NCBI GenBank assembly: GCA_023144715.1
Contig: JAGLFC010000098.1
Span: 1 to 30,865 of the forward strand
DNA from: Gammaproteobacteria bacterium
Lineage (GTDB): Bacteria; Pseudomonadota; Gammaproteobacteria; GRL18
DNA length: 30,865 nt
Direction: 5' to 3'
The notes under the pieces are model-generated. The model had not been told where the DNA came from. It ran no database searches and was given only the letters and a program-made list of their open reading frames with translations. Within the stretch, counting starts at the first letter, position 1. Every line of letters begins with the position of its first letter. Shown one piece after another: positions 1 to 9,511 of this stretch. Position numbers and translations under genes: made by a program.

Positions 1-735
1 TCCATATTGGGGCGAATACCGACTGCCATGACGACTAAATCAGTCTCAATCGACGAACCATCGGCAAACTTAACACCAGACACTCGGCCATTACCTGTGA
101 TTTCTGCGGTTTGTGCTTCCATACGGAAGTCCATACCCTTCTCTTCAAGAGAATGTTTAAGCATTTTGCCAGACACACTGTCCATCTGACGTTCCATCAA
201 GGTATCCACTAGATGCACCACAGTCACTTTCATACCATGTTGCATCATGCCATTGGCGGCTTCAAGCCCTAATAAACCACCACCAATCACGGTGGCATGT
301 TTATAATTTTTGGTGGCATCCAGCATGGTGTCCACATCTTTAATATCTCGAAAAGCAATGACACCTTCTTTATCATGTCCTGGAACAGGGATAATAAACG
401 GTGTTGAGCCTGTGGCAATTAAGAGACGATCATATTCTTCAAGTGTGCCATCTTCAGCGGTGACTGTGCGAGCAATACGATTAATTTCATTCACTCGTTT
501 GCCAGCATGTAATTTAATATTATTTTCTTTGTACCACTCCATCGTATTAAGCATAATATCATCAATCGTTTTATCGCCTGCTAAAACAGGTGATAGTAAT
601 ATACGATTATAATTACCATAAGGTTCATCACCAAATACCGTAATATCATACAGTTCAGGGGCTATTTTTAATAACTCTTCAATAGTACGCATACCTGCCA
701 TACCATTACCAATCATGACTAATTTTTCTTTCATC
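1..735 (-). CDS. nirB: nitrite reductase [NAD(P)H] large subunit, N-terminal part (runs off left edge)
   Basis: The 245 codons seen encode the FAD/NAD(P)H-binding part of a NirB-type siroheme nitrite reductase, which reduces nitrite to ammonium in the cytoplasm. The start MKEKLVMIGNGMAGMRTIEE is typical of NirB; GNGMAG at residues 9-14 is the FAD Rossmann loop, ATGS lies near residue 110, and a second GGGLLGLEAA loop near residue 150 binds NAD(P)H. The [2Fe-2S], Fe-S and siroheme domains would lie beyond the left edge, so a shorter NirB-like FAD oxidoreductase is not excluded. The ATG at 735 has a GGAG ribosome site 6 bases upstream. A sigma-54 promoter and NtrC box lie upstream, which suggests nitrogen-controlled, assimilatory use (inference). 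Confidence 0.85.
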
Positions 736-768
736 TTGCACTCCAAATTTTTTAGCATAATAAATTTA

Positions 769-786
769 GAGCAAAGTTCATGCCAA
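769..786 (-). promoter_or_regulatory. sigma-54 promoter for nirB
   Basis: Read on the minus strand, 786-771 is TTGGCATGAACTTTGC followed by T. This matches the sigma-54 -24/-12 consensus (TGGCAYG-N4-TTGCW), with GG at 784-783 and GC at 772-771 separated by exactly 10 bases. The predicted transcript start is near 760, leaving a short leader before the nirB ATG at 735. Confidence 0.85.
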
Positions 787-860
787 ATTAAATATTATGT
801 TTTTTTTGTTATTTATTATCAGTTTATAATAAATATTTTAATGACGATTAATGCTTGTAT

Positions 861-877
861 TGCACTTTTTTGGTGCA
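861..877. promoter_or_regulatory. NtrC-binding box upstream of nirB
   Basis: The 17-base dyad TGCACTTTTTTGGTGCA has the TGCAC-N7-GTGCA form of NtrC enhancer sites such as those at enterobacterial glnA. Its centre (869) is about 110 bases upstream of the predicted sigma-54 start, the usual enhancer distance. It lies 42 bases beyond the stop of the RND gene, so it most likely serves nirB. Confidence 0.8.
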
Positions 878-919
878 TTTTATACTTAATATAACACGCA
901 TATTGATATAGCCTATTAT

Positions 920-3900
920 TTATAAACTTTCTCGCATTTTCACTTCTTCTTGTACATCAACAACGGTTTCACGCATAGTTTCTAATAACACGTAAATCAC
1001 AGGCACAATAAACAATGCCACAAAAGTAGCAACCAGCATACCCCCTAAAAGTGCAATACCAATGGTTCTTTGGGTTTCTGCCCCTGCTCCAACCGCTAAA
1101 GCCAGTGGAATAATACCGAAGATAAATGAAAAAATAGTCATTAATATGGGTCTAAAACGTGAAACAGCGGCATTAATGGCTGAATGAGCAATACTTTCAC
1201 CCGATTCTCGCAATTCCTTAGCAAACTCCACAATTAATATGGCATTTTTTGAGGACATGGCAATGAGTAATACCAGACCAATTTGAGCAAAAACATTCAT
1301 CGGCAAATTGGCATATTGTAACGCCAGTAATGCACCTAACATAACCAATGGCACAGGGATCATAATCATCAGGGGTAAAATCCATGATTCATATTGAGCC
1401 GCCAAGACCATAAAGACCACAATAATCACAAAAGTAAACGTAATCACGGTAGAATTACCTGAAATTTGTTCTTGTAAGGACATACCTGACCACTCTGCCG
1501 CATACTCTTTCGGCATGATTTTCTTTTGCAATTCTTCCATCGCTGCCATAGCATCACCTGAGCTATAACCTGAAGCCGCTACCCCATTAATTTGTATCGA
1601 ACGATAAAGATTATAATGAGTAATATTTTGAGGTCCCATAATTTCATTAATGGAAATGATGGCACTCAAAGGCACCATTTCATTGGTTTGACTGCGTACA
1701 TACAATTTTGAAATATCATGCTTATCACTTCTAAACTCTTTTTTTGCTTGAGCAAACACACGATACACTTTACCGTATTTGGTGAAATCATTAATATAAA
1801 CCGATCCTAAATAAACTTTTAAGGTGGTAAACACATCATTAATATTCACTCCCAGTGCATTAATTTTTTCTCGATTAAAATCAATATAATACATAGGATT
1901 AGAAGCACTAAAAGTAGTATAAGCCAAAGCAATACGAGGGTCTTGATTCGCGGCTTTGATTAATTCACTCACATAATATTCAAATTGTTTTATATCCGAT
2001 GCCATTAAGTCCTGTACTCGAAAATCAAATCCTCCAGCAATCCCCAAACCGGGGATCCCAGGAAGATTGAAGGCAAATATTTTAGCATCTGAGATAGAGG
2101 CTGTTTTTTGCATAATTTGTCGAATAATGGCATTCACGTTTTCTGTTTTAGCATCTCGTTCATCCCAATGTTTTAGGGTAATAAATGTTATTCCAGAACC
2201 GGGATCAAGCGATCCCGTAATGATATTATAACCTTGTACGGTCGTTACATCTTCAATGGCTTTGATAGAAGCCAGCCTTTTTTCGATTTCTTGAGAAATT
2301 TTTTCCGTTTGCACAATAGAAGAGCCCGCCTTTAATATATAACCGACTAAGGCAACGCCTTTATCTTCTTCAGGTACAAAACCTGTGGGAATCACACTAA
2401 ATATATGCACCGTATAAGCGATTAAGAAAACAAAGCTCAAAACCACAAGCCATTTAATTTTAATGACAAAATGAATCATACGTTCATATTTTTTTGTCAT
2501 CCAGTCAAAACCCCGATCAAACCAAACAAAACCTTTAAATTTTTTGTGTTCGGGAGGATGTCGCTTAATAATAATCGCGGCAATCGCAGGTGATAAGCTT
2601 AGAGCATTCATAGAAGAGATAAGCACCGCAAATGAAATCGTTAAAGAAAATTGTTGGTAAAGTGAACCTGTAATGCCGGGCATCATTGACACAGGAACAA
2701 ACACCGCAACCAATACTAAGGTCGTGGCAATAATCGGTCCTGTAATTTCTGCCATTGCTTTTTTGACCACCTGTGGCATGGGTAAATCAGGCTCTTTGAG
2801 CATAATCGTTTCGACATTTTCAACCACCAGAATGACATCATCCACAACAATACCAATGGCTAAAATAAGTCCAAATAAGGTCAAAAAGTTAATTGAAAAG
2901 CCCGTGAAAGACATCGCAATAAAAGCACCAATTAAAGAAACTGGGATGGCAACGGTCGCAATCACCGTGGGTCGCCATGATTGTAAGAAAATATAAATCA
3001 CCAAAACCACTAAAAATATTGCCACTAATAATGTTTCAATCACATTTTGAATCGCTACTTCCACATATTTCGTGGTGTCATACGAAATTTTATAGTCTAC
3101 GCCCTTAGGGAAACGTGCTTTCAGTTGCTCCATTTTTGCCACAACATTTTTTTTAATATCCAGAGCATTCGCACCTGATAATTGATAAATAGCGATCAAT
3201 CCTGCTGGCTTACCATTAAGCAGTGCATTCCAATCATATTTCTCAGCACCCAGTTCAATATTAGATATATCTTTCAGGTAAATGAGACTCCCATCAGGAT
3301 TATGACGCAAAACAATCATGCCAAATTCATGCACATTTCTAAGCCGACCATTAGCCGTCAGCGTATAAGTCACCTGCTGATCTTTATAACCGGGGGCTGC
3401 ACCAATTTTTCCTAATGAGGCTTGCTTATTTTGACTATTTACGGCACTCATCACTTCCATTGGCGTGATTTTCATAGACTTCATACGGTCAGGATCAAGC
3501 CAAATACGCATCGCATATTTTTTTTCACCTAGGTTAAGAGCCTTACCCACACCCGGTACACGTTTTATTTCGTCTAAGATATTAATGTTAATAAAGTTAC
3601 TTAAAAATATATCATTATGTTCTTCACCACCTGTCACCGTTACTAAAGCTACAATATTGGGTGATTTTTTATCAACACTGACTCCTTGTTTAGTGACTTC
3701 TTCAGGCAGTGAAGGTTTTGCCAGTTCAACTTTATTTTGTACATCCACCGCAGCAATATCCAGATCATAACCCGGCTCAAAATAGACATTAATAGAGGAT
3801 TCACCTGCACTGGTACTGGAAGACTCAATATAAATCATGCCCTGTACTCCATTGAGCTGATCTTCAATAGGTCGTGTTACCGACTCTTCGACATCATAGG

Positions 3901-4063
3901 CATTGGCACCTGTATAATTACTCGTAATCGAAACGGTAGGTGGGGTGACACTGGGGTATTCTTCAATAGGTAGAGTGACTAAAGAGACAGCCCCTAAAAT
4001 GACGGTTAATAACGCCACCACCATGGCAAAGATAGGACGTTTAATAAAAAAAATGGGAGACAT
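920..4063 (-). CDS. RND multidrug efflux pump, inner-membrane transporter (HAE-1 family)
   Basis: At 1047 residues this is a full-length AcrB/MexF-type proton-driven trimeric transporter that exports hydrophobic compounds through a periplasmic adaptor and an outer-membrane channel. It opens with MSPIFFIKRPIFAMVVALLT (first membrane helix). GIVVDDVILVVENVE carries the paired transmembrane aspartates of the proton relay, near residues 405-410, and SSKNAILIVEFAKE carries the relay lysine near residue 940. LPGIPGLGIAGGFDF is the conserved porter-domain signature of HAE-1 pumps. The ATG at 4063 has AAGAGAAG upstream and follows the adaptor stop by 18 bases. No TolC-type channel gene is adjacent. 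Substrates cannot be predicted. Confidence 0.95.
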   Translation of the reverse strand: MSPIFFIKRPIFAMVVALLTVILGAVSLVTLPIEEYPSVTPPTVSITSNYTGANAYDVEESVTRPIEDQLNGVQGMIYIESSSTSAGESSINVYFEPGYDLDIAAVDVQNKVELAKPSLPEEVTKQGVSVDKKSPNIVALVTVTGGEEHNDIFLSNFININILDEIKRVPGVGKALNLGEKKYAMRIWLDPDRMKSMKITPMEVMSAVNSQNKQASLGKIGAAPGYKDQQVTYTLTANGRLRNVHEFGMIVLRHNPDGSLIYLKDISNIELGAEKYDWNALLNGKPAGLIAIYQLSGANALDIKKNVVAKMEQLKARFPKGVDYKISYDTTKYVEVAIQNVIETLLVAIFLVVLVIYIFLQSWRPTVIATVAIPVSLIGAFIAMSFTGFSINFLTLFGLILAIGIVVDDVILVVENVETIMLKEPDLPMPQVVKKAMAEITGPIIATTLVLVAVFVPVSMMPGITGSLYQQFSLTISFAVLISSMNALSLSPAIAAIIIKRHPPEHKKFKGFVWFDRGFDWMTKKYERMIHFVIKIKWLVVLSFVFLIAYTVHIFSVIPTGFVPEEDKGVALVGYILKAGSSIVQTEKISQEIEKRLASIKAIEDVTTVQGYNIITGSLDPGSGITFITLKHWDERDAKTENVNAIIRQIMQKTASISDAKIFAFNLPGIPGLGIAGGFDFRVQDLMASDIKQFEYYVSELIKAANQDPRIALAYTTFSASNPMYYIDFNREKINALGVNINDVFTTLKVYLGSVYINDFTKYGKVYRVFAQAKKEFRSDKHDISKLYVRSQTNEMVPLSAIISINEIMGPQNITHYNLYRSIQINGVAASGYSSGDAMAAMEELQKKIMPKEYAAEWSGMSLQEQISGNSTVITFTFVIIVVFMVLAAQYESWILPLMIMIPVPLVMLGALLALQYANLPMNVFAQIGLVLLIAMSSKNAILIVEFAKELRESGESIAHSAINAAVSRFRPILMTIFSFIFGIIPLALAVGAGAETQRTIGIALLGGMLVATFVALFIVPVIYVLLETMRETVVDVQEEVKMRESL

Positions 4064-4081
4064 AATCAGCTTCTCTTGTGT

Positions 4082-5263
4082 TTATTCTTTTTGAGGAATT
4101 AAGTCATTATCTTTAATAATAGCCTCAATTCCTTTTGTTTGAGTCACATCTGTAGGGGTTACTTTCAAATCAGATTTAAGACGCATAAGACCATTAATAA
4201 TCAGTTTATCTCCTTCTTTCAATGTATCTTCCCTAACTAACACAAAAAAACGAGTTTCGTAGACAGGTTTGATATACACTCGTTTTGCCTTATTATTTTT
4301 ATCAACAATATAGACAAATTTACCTTGCTGATCTTCAAACACCACTTGTGGAGGCATACCCAAAAAAACCACATCATCGGTGATAAAAACATTCACATAA
4401 ACAAATGTACCGGGAAAAATTAATTTATTATGATTGGGAAATTCAACACGCATACTAATGGTTGAGGTATTCGGATCAACGGTATTATCAGAAAAAGTAA
4501 CTTGTCCAAAAATACGCTTTGCTTTTAATTTTTGGGAGCTATAATTTAAGTCAATATAGGCTTCCATAATATCCATCGAATGAAAACGATCAATGATTTG
4601 AAAATCTTGTTCACTCGGAGCAAAATACGCATAAAGTGGATCCACCTTATTAATCGTTGTTAATAAAGTGGATTCATTTTTACCCACCAAGTTACCAATA
4701 TCCACTAAGCGACGACTGGCTTGACCATCAATGGGTGCTTTTACAATGGTATAACTGAGCATAAGTTCTGCTTGCTTAATTTTAGCCTCATCGTATTCAA
4801 TGATTGCTTTATAAGAATCGGCATTGGCTTCATGTGTTTCTAATTCTGCCTGAGGAGCCAATCCTTCTTTCGCTAAAATAGCGTATCGTTTTACATTGGC
4901 CTGAGCCAGTTTTAAAGCCGCTAAATCACTATTTTTTTTGGCTTTTTGTAGTGCTAATTCGGCAATATAATCCGTTTGTTCGATTTTAAAAAGTTTTTGT
5001 CCTTTTTTAATGGTGTCACCATCTTCATAATAAATTTCTTCTAAAATACCTGAAACTCGCGCACGTACTTCTTGTGATGAACTGGCTTTTGTCTTACCCG
5101 TATAAGGCATCCAAATAGGGATATTATAATTTTTCATCACCACGACTTCAACAGGAAGTGGCGGTGTTTCTTTAGGAACCGATGACGCTTTTTTTTCATT
5201 ACATCCCATTAAAAATAAAGGGATGAAAAGTAATGTAAGAACTAATATAGAGTGTGTAAACAT
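4082..5263 (-). CDS. RND efflux periplasmic adaptor, lipoprotein (membrane fusion protein)
   Basis: This AcrA/MexE-type adaptor (393 residues) links the RND transporter encoded next to it with an outer-membrane channel. The chosen ATG at 5263 gives a signal peptide ending FLMGC with lipidation cysteine Cys21, and has an AGGAA ribosome site. A longer reading from 5356 would add 31 basic residues and overlap the preceding gene by 86 bases, so it is rejected. After the lipobox come a lipoyl half (RARVSGILEEIYYEDGDTIK), an alpha hairpin rich in Ala, Lys and Glu, the second lipoyl half (IVKAPIDGQASRRLVDIG), then beta-barrel and membrane-proximal domains. It starts 7 bases after the AsmA-like gene stop, so the three genes are probably cotranscribed. 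Confidence 0.92.
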   Translation of the reverse strand: MFTHSILVLTLLFIPLFLMGCNEKKASSVPKETPPLPVEVVVMKNYNIPIWMPYTGKTKASSSQEVRARVSGILEEIYYEDGDTIKKGQKLFKIEQTDYIAELALQKAKKNSDLAALKLAQANVKRYAILAKEGLAPQAELETHEANADSYKAIIEYDEAKIKQAELMLSYTIVKAPIDGQASRRLVDIGNLVGKNESTLLTTINKVDPLYAYFAPSEQDFQIIDRFHSMDIMEAYIDLNYSSQKLKAKRIFGQVTFSDNTVDPNTSTISMRVEFPNHNKLIFPGTFVYVNVFITDDVVFLGMPPQVVFEDQQGKFVYIVDKNNKAKRVYIKPVYETRFFVLVREDTLKEGDKLIINGLMRLKSDLKVTPTDVTQTKGIEAIIKDNDLIPQKE

Positions 5264-5270
5264 AACGTTC

Positions 5271-7766
5271 CTATTTAGGGTTTTCTGTGGTTGAACTTTT
5301 CTCACTGGGTGTTTCCCACATTGCTTTACAAGCCTCGACACCATCGCTGGGAACATCCTTGGTTAATATTCGGCGAATGGGTACATGCACAGGGCTGGTC
5401 ACAAAGGAAGCCACCGTTTTAGTGAGTGCTAAAGGACTCAGATCAAGATTAAAATCATCAAACGTACCTGTGACGCCAATAGGTGTGGCTAAACTAAAAA
5501 ATTCAGGTTTTTTAGCTTTAGGAGCAACCTGTACCAACAAACTGCGTTCATTAAAATTAGCTTCTGCTGTGCCATTGACAATCATATTAGTAGTATCCGC
5601 ATAAATGACTTTTTGTTTCATTAAACCTTGATTCAAACCAAATCGTGCAATCACACAATTTACCACGGAGGCTTCAACTTTGTCGGCATCTTTTAATAAG
5701 GCAGAGATTAAGTTCACTGCCCACATATCAAAAAGAGCAGCATCTAAGGATTTAGGCACTAAAGAAAAATCTAAGTAACCTTGGCTATTATTCAGTAATG
5801 AGTCTATATTGTCGGCATTTTGGGAAGCTAAATCAATATCTAAACTAATAATACCGCCTACGTCACTTTTGGCATCAATACGCCTTGCCATAATACCATA
5901 ATCAAACTTTTCTACTTTTAATTTTAAAGCAATATCCAATTCTTTTTCTTGAGACGGATGATAGATAAAATCAGCACTGGCATCACCACTGGGTAACTTT
6001 AATTCACTTAATTGTATATTAAATCGGGCTTTTTTAAGCGTCACAGAAGCTTTTGCACTGCCTAACACATCAGCACCAGAAAGCACTTTTTCAATATCCA
6101 ATTGAGTATCCACATCAAAGCGGCTTAATGTCTCATAGCTCAATAATTTACGTGCTTTTTGTTTGTTTTTGATCACAGTGTGATCAGTTTTTTGTGCTTC
6201 TTTTATAGGCTCATTCGTGCTTTCTTTATCTTCACTCGGAGTCCAATCACCGACATCAAAGTTATTAATTTGTACTAATTCACTTTTTAAATCAACCTTT
6301 AATAAAATAGGTTTTGCTTGGGTATCTAAACGCATATCACCTTTTAATTGGCTCTCTTTCACAGTCATTAAAAGATTTTTTATATGATAGCCTTTGCTAT
6401 TCAGTGAAACATAACCTGCCAGACTATAAGGGCCAATGGGTGGTAAATCCATTTTTAATAATGTATTAAAATCATCTAATTGCTTGCCTTTAAAACTCAT
6501 ATTAAAGCCAATATTATTAATATCCATATTTTTTGAAAGCTGTGTTTTTAGGCTTAAATGGCTATCATAAGCCTTAATATCTAAGACTAAGGGTGTTTTT
6601 TTATTGGCATGAGTATAATCAATAATAGGTGCACCTGTGACCAATATATGAATGTTCTCTTGTTCTAATAAGGCTTGTAGTTCAATCTGAGCAGGTTTAT
6701 TGGGTCTAATATTAATTTGACCTTGTGTAATTTTTAAATCTAATTTGCTCCCTGTATTTTTATCACGTAAGTCCCACCACGCATTATTTAATAAAATCGA
6801 GAGTTCAGCATTTCTTAATACAGCAGCCAAATTTTTACCGCTTAACTTAGCACTGACATTTAGATGTTCACTGCCCACTTCTAAACCTTGCATTACCTTT
6901 AGCCAACTCAGCATTGCACCAATATCGGTTTTACCAATCTCTAATTCAGCACTGAGTTCACCTGTACCTCTTTCGACCACACCAGAGAGTCCAATTTTAG
7001 TCCCTGCTATGAGCATACTGACTTTTAAAGGCCATGGCTTTGTTTTATCTCGAAAGAGATCAACCCCCCCACCCTTTAAGGCGACAGAGTATTTTTTATC
7101 TTGTAATAGACCATTAAACTCCAGTTCAATATCTTGATTATCAGGTGCTTTTCCTTTAAGTTGTTCCAAATTAAAATGAATATCTTGATCAATAACCTGA
7201 TCAAGATAATTGATATTAATTTTATTAAAGACAATATTATCTAAGGCTTCAAAATGAAATAATGGTTGTTCATTTTGGCTAGGGGCTGTTTCTGTCGTTG
7301 TACTAACCGACGTTTGCTCAGGTAAATCAAACATCCAGTTGGAAATATCATCTTTATTATTTTCAAGTGTGAAGGTGACTTCTTCTGCGGTAATATCCGC
7401 CACATGAATTTCACCTGATAATAAGGGCATAAGACCTAATTGAAAACGTAAACGCCCCAGATGCGCCATTGTTTTACCTGTTTGCCACTGATATTTTTGA
7501 CCATTGAGTGTGTCAGGATTGCCAATGGAGACATCGTGTATTTCAAGCGTCGGCCACAGAGTCGGGATAAGCACCACATCACCCTCCATAGAAAAATCTC
7601 GCTTTAAAAGTGATTCAACGGCAAGTTCTATTGGCTCATTGAGTTGACTTAAATTAACTTTTATCTGCAAGGCAATAATAATAGCTGAGACAAGTAATAA
7701 GAGTACTGTGACTGAAAAAATGGCTTTGATAATAAACAGAAAACTTTTTTTAATAAAATTCATCAT
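5271..7766 (-). CDS. AsmA-family protein
   Basis: This 831-residue protein has one N-terminal membrane helix (about residues 8-33) and a long periplasmic region, which matches the AsmA family. The N-terminal part (SLLKRDFSMEGDVVLIPTLWPTLEIHDVSIGN in two pieces) shows the family pattern, followed by many amphipathic beta strands of the kind seen in AsmA/TamB/YhdP bridge proteins. Known members influence outer-membrane lipid or protein homeostasis; several are proposed lipid conduits. Two adjacent Met codons (7766, 7763) are possible starts; AGGAACAAC precedes the first. It is first in an operon-like run with an RND adaptor and pump, an unusual partnership that may link it to envelope function (inference). 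Confidence 0.85.
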   Translation of the reverse strand: MMNFIKKSFLFIIKAIFSVTVLLLLVSAIIIALQIKVNLSQLNEPIELAVESLLKRDFSMEGDVVLIPTLWPTLEIHDVSIGNPDTLNGQKYQWQTGKTMAHLGRLRFQLGLMPLLSGEIHVADITAEEVTFTLENNKDDISNWMFDLPEQTSVSTTTETAPSQNEQPLFHFEALDNIVFNKININYLDQVIDQDIHFNLEQLKGKAPDNQDIELEFNGLLQDKKYSVALKGGGVDLFRDKTKPWPLKVSMLIAGTKIGLSGVVERGTGELSAELEIGKTDIGAMLSWLKVMQGLEVGSEHLNVSAKLSGKNLAAVLRNAELSILLNNAWWDLRDKNTGSKLDLKITQGQINIRPNKPAQIELQALLEQENIHILVTGAPIIDYTHANKKTPLVLDIKAYDSHLSLKTQLSKNMDINNIGFNMSFKGKQLDDFNTLLKMDLPPIGPYSLAGYVSLNSKGYHIKNLLMTVKESQLKGDMRLDTQAKPILLKVDLKSELVQINNFDVGDWTPSEDKESTNEPIKEAQKTDHTVIKNKQKARKLLSYETLSRFDVDTQLDIEKVLSGADVLGSAKASVTLKKARFNIQLSELKLPSGDASADFIYHPSQEKELDIALKLKVEKFDYGIMARRIDAKSDVGGIISLDIDLASQNADNIDSLLNNSQGYLDFSLVPKSLDAALFDMWAVNLISALLKDADKVEASVVNCVIARFGLNQGLMKQKVIYADTTNMIVNGTAEANFNERSLLVQVAPKAKKPEFFSLATPIGVTGTFDDFNLDLSPLALTKTVASFVTSPVHVPIRRILTKDVPSDGVEACKAMWETPSEKSSTTENPK

Positions 7767-7792
7767 GTTGTTCCTAGTTTTTATTCTTACTC

Positions 7793-9493
7793 TTATTCTT
7801 TAAAAAATGAATAAATATTACGTCCTGAATGTTTAGCATGATACATAGCACGATCTGCTTTTTCTAATAAACCATCAATATCCATACCATTATCAGGGCA
7901 AATACTGACACCTACACTGGCGGTTACGCTCAGTTTCTGGCTTTCAAAAGTAATAGGCTTTTTAATTTCTTTGATTAATTTATCCAATACGTCCACAACA
8001 TTATCAGGTGATTTAATTAAATTTAACACCACCACAAATTCATCACCACCAATACGAGCCACAATATCAGTTTTTCTTAATAAATTTTTTAAACGATGGG
8101 CAATGGCTTTTAAAACACTATCACCTGCCTGATGCCCATAAGTATCATTAATGGGCTTAAAATTATCCAGATCAATAAAAATAATCGCTGTTTTATGATT
8201 ATGTTCAATACATTTACGTATAATTTTTTGCATCTGTTCTAATAAAAAACGTCGTCCCGGAAGTTTCGTTAATTCATCATGATTGGCTTTATAATCAGAT
8301 AATTTTTTTTGTTGGGTTAAATGTTCTCTTGTTTTTAAATGTGAAGTAATATCATGAGACAGCTCAATAATAGCATAAACTTCACCGTGTTCATCCATTA
8401 ATGGCTTGGCTGATAATTCAACATATTTTGATTGTCCATTTAGCAGTGGATGATTATGAGTGACCTGAACTTCTTCTTTTTTTTCTACGACCATTTTTAA
8501 GGGACAGGGATCATCCTTACCTTCACAAGGTGTACTGCGGTGATGCGACACTTCATAACATTTAGGATGATGACTATCCGCCACATACTCCATATTCATA
8601 GAGTGTTTTGCTGCATCATTCATTAAAGCAATGCTATAATCTGTATTAATCACCATCATCGGATCACTGGCACCATTCACCACATCTTGTAAAAATTTTT
8701 GTTGTTGATGTAAGGCTTTTTGACTTTCTTTAAGTTTTTGAATCGCATCTAATAACTCATCATTATATTTATTATCAATATAGAGACCACATTCTAAATT
8801 TTTCATATCCGCAATCAGTGGTGCAATATATTGCTTTTTGATAATAGAACCATGCTGAGGCATAATCAGATTAAGATCTAACTGTTCAATTTTACGCAGA
8901 CTATAATTAAAAATATCTTTTCCCGGCATATAGCTTGCGTGAAATTCTTTTGCATATTGAAAATAATCTTCTTGAGCATAAAAATGCCATGACTCTTCTA
9001 AACCACCAAAAATATCACTGGAAAATAATGATTTTGTTGTTGGTTCATAGCTGACAAAGGCACCCGGTGAATGACAATAAGGGGTAGTAATAAAATCAAG
9101 ACGTAAGCCATTTTTTGTTTCTAGTTTAAACTCATTTTTATCCACTTCATAAAAAGGCGATTGAATCAGATAATGTTTAACTAAAACTGTAATGCGACTA
9201 TGCGTTACAATTTGCAAATCATCACGTTCTATCAGTTTTTCAATTTCGGGAACAGAAGCCGCTAAGTCAGGATCTTGATGATGAATGACAATATATTTAA
9301 TATCATTTAAGTCAACCACTGTCTGTGCTTTGGCAATTAAATGCTCAAACTCAAGCATAGAACCCGGATCAATCAACACAGATTCATCCCCATTTTTTAT
9401 TAAATAGGCATGGCATTGAAAAGGATCATTTTTAAGATATGAACCAATCCAATAAATATTATCTGCTATTTCAATTGCTTGGGTAAAATCCAT
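7793..9493 (-). CDS. diiron beta-lactamase-fold (ODP-like) / PAS / GGDEF sensor diguanylate cyclase
   Basis: This is a 566-residue cytoplasmic protein with three modules. Residues 1-230 are a metallo-beta-lactamase fold of the flavodiiron/ODP type: candidate metal ligands H72, D74, D76 (HHQDPD), H141, D160 and H214 follow the spacing of flavodiiron proteins, with D74 replacing the usual Glu and Leu77 replacing the second His. No flavodoxin domain follows. Residues 265-385 form a PAS domain with a Cys/His cluster (C312, H317, H318, C323, C330). Residues 400-566 are a diguanylate cyclase with intact GGDEF (482-486) and a product-inhibition RxxD site (R473-D476). Likely role: oxygen, NO or redox sensing that controls c-di-GMP synthesis (inference). 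AAGGATATAGGT precedes the ATG. It lies 18 bases after thrC. Confidence 0.9.
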   Translation of the reverse strand: MDFTQAIEIADNIYWIGSYLKNDPFQCHAYLIKNGDESVLIDPGSMLEFEHLIAKAQTVVDLNDIKYIVIHHQDPDLAASVPEIEKLIERDDLQIVTHSRITVLVKHYLIQSPFYEVDKNEFKLETKNGLRLDFITTPYCHSPGAFVSYEPTTKSLFSSDIFGGLEESWHFYAQEDYFQYAKEFHASYMPGKDIFNYSLRKIEQLDLNLIMPQHGSIIKKQYIAPLIADMKNLECGLYIDNKYNDELLDAIQKLKESQKALHQQQKFLQDVVNGASDPMMVINTDYSIALMNDAAKHSMNMEYVADSHHPKCYEVSHHRSTPCEGKDDPCPLKMVVEKKEEVQVTHNHPLLNGQSKYVELSAKPLMDEHGEVYAIIELSHDITSHLKTREHLTQQKKLSDYKANHDELTKLPGRRFLLEQMQKIIRKCIEHNHKTAIIFIDLDNFKPINDTYGHQAGDSVLKAIAHRLKNLLRKTDIVARIGGDEFVVVLNLIKSPDNVVDVLDKLIKEIKKPITFESQKLSVTASVGVSICPDNGMDIDGLLEKADRAMYHAKHSGRNIYSFFKE

Positions 9494-9511
9494 ACCTATA
9501 TCCTTTTAAAT

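Noticed and set aside
310..612. Plus-strand reading frame opposite nirB
   Set aside because: It lies wholly within nirB on the other strand, has no ribosome site and low-complexity Ser/Ile-rich content; it is a shadow of the real gene.
2673..3973. Several plus-strand reading frames within the RND pump gene
   Set aside because: All are antisense to a clear, full-length conserved gene and have no family features.
5264..5356. N-terminal extension of the adaptor protein (start at 5356)
   Set aside because: The added 31 residues are basic and not family-like, overlap the AsmA gene, and hide the lipoprotein signal that begins at 5263.
6170..6186. 17-base palindrome TGATCACAGTGTGATCA
   Set aside because: It recalls a CRP site but has inverted half-site order and sits inside the AsmA coding region; chance is more likely.
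7181..7208. 11-bp inverted repeat around a 6-base loop (ATCTTGATCA / TGATCAAGAT core)
   Set aside because: It lies within the AsmA gene and arises from similar codons for LDQ and IDQD; no regulatory role is supported.
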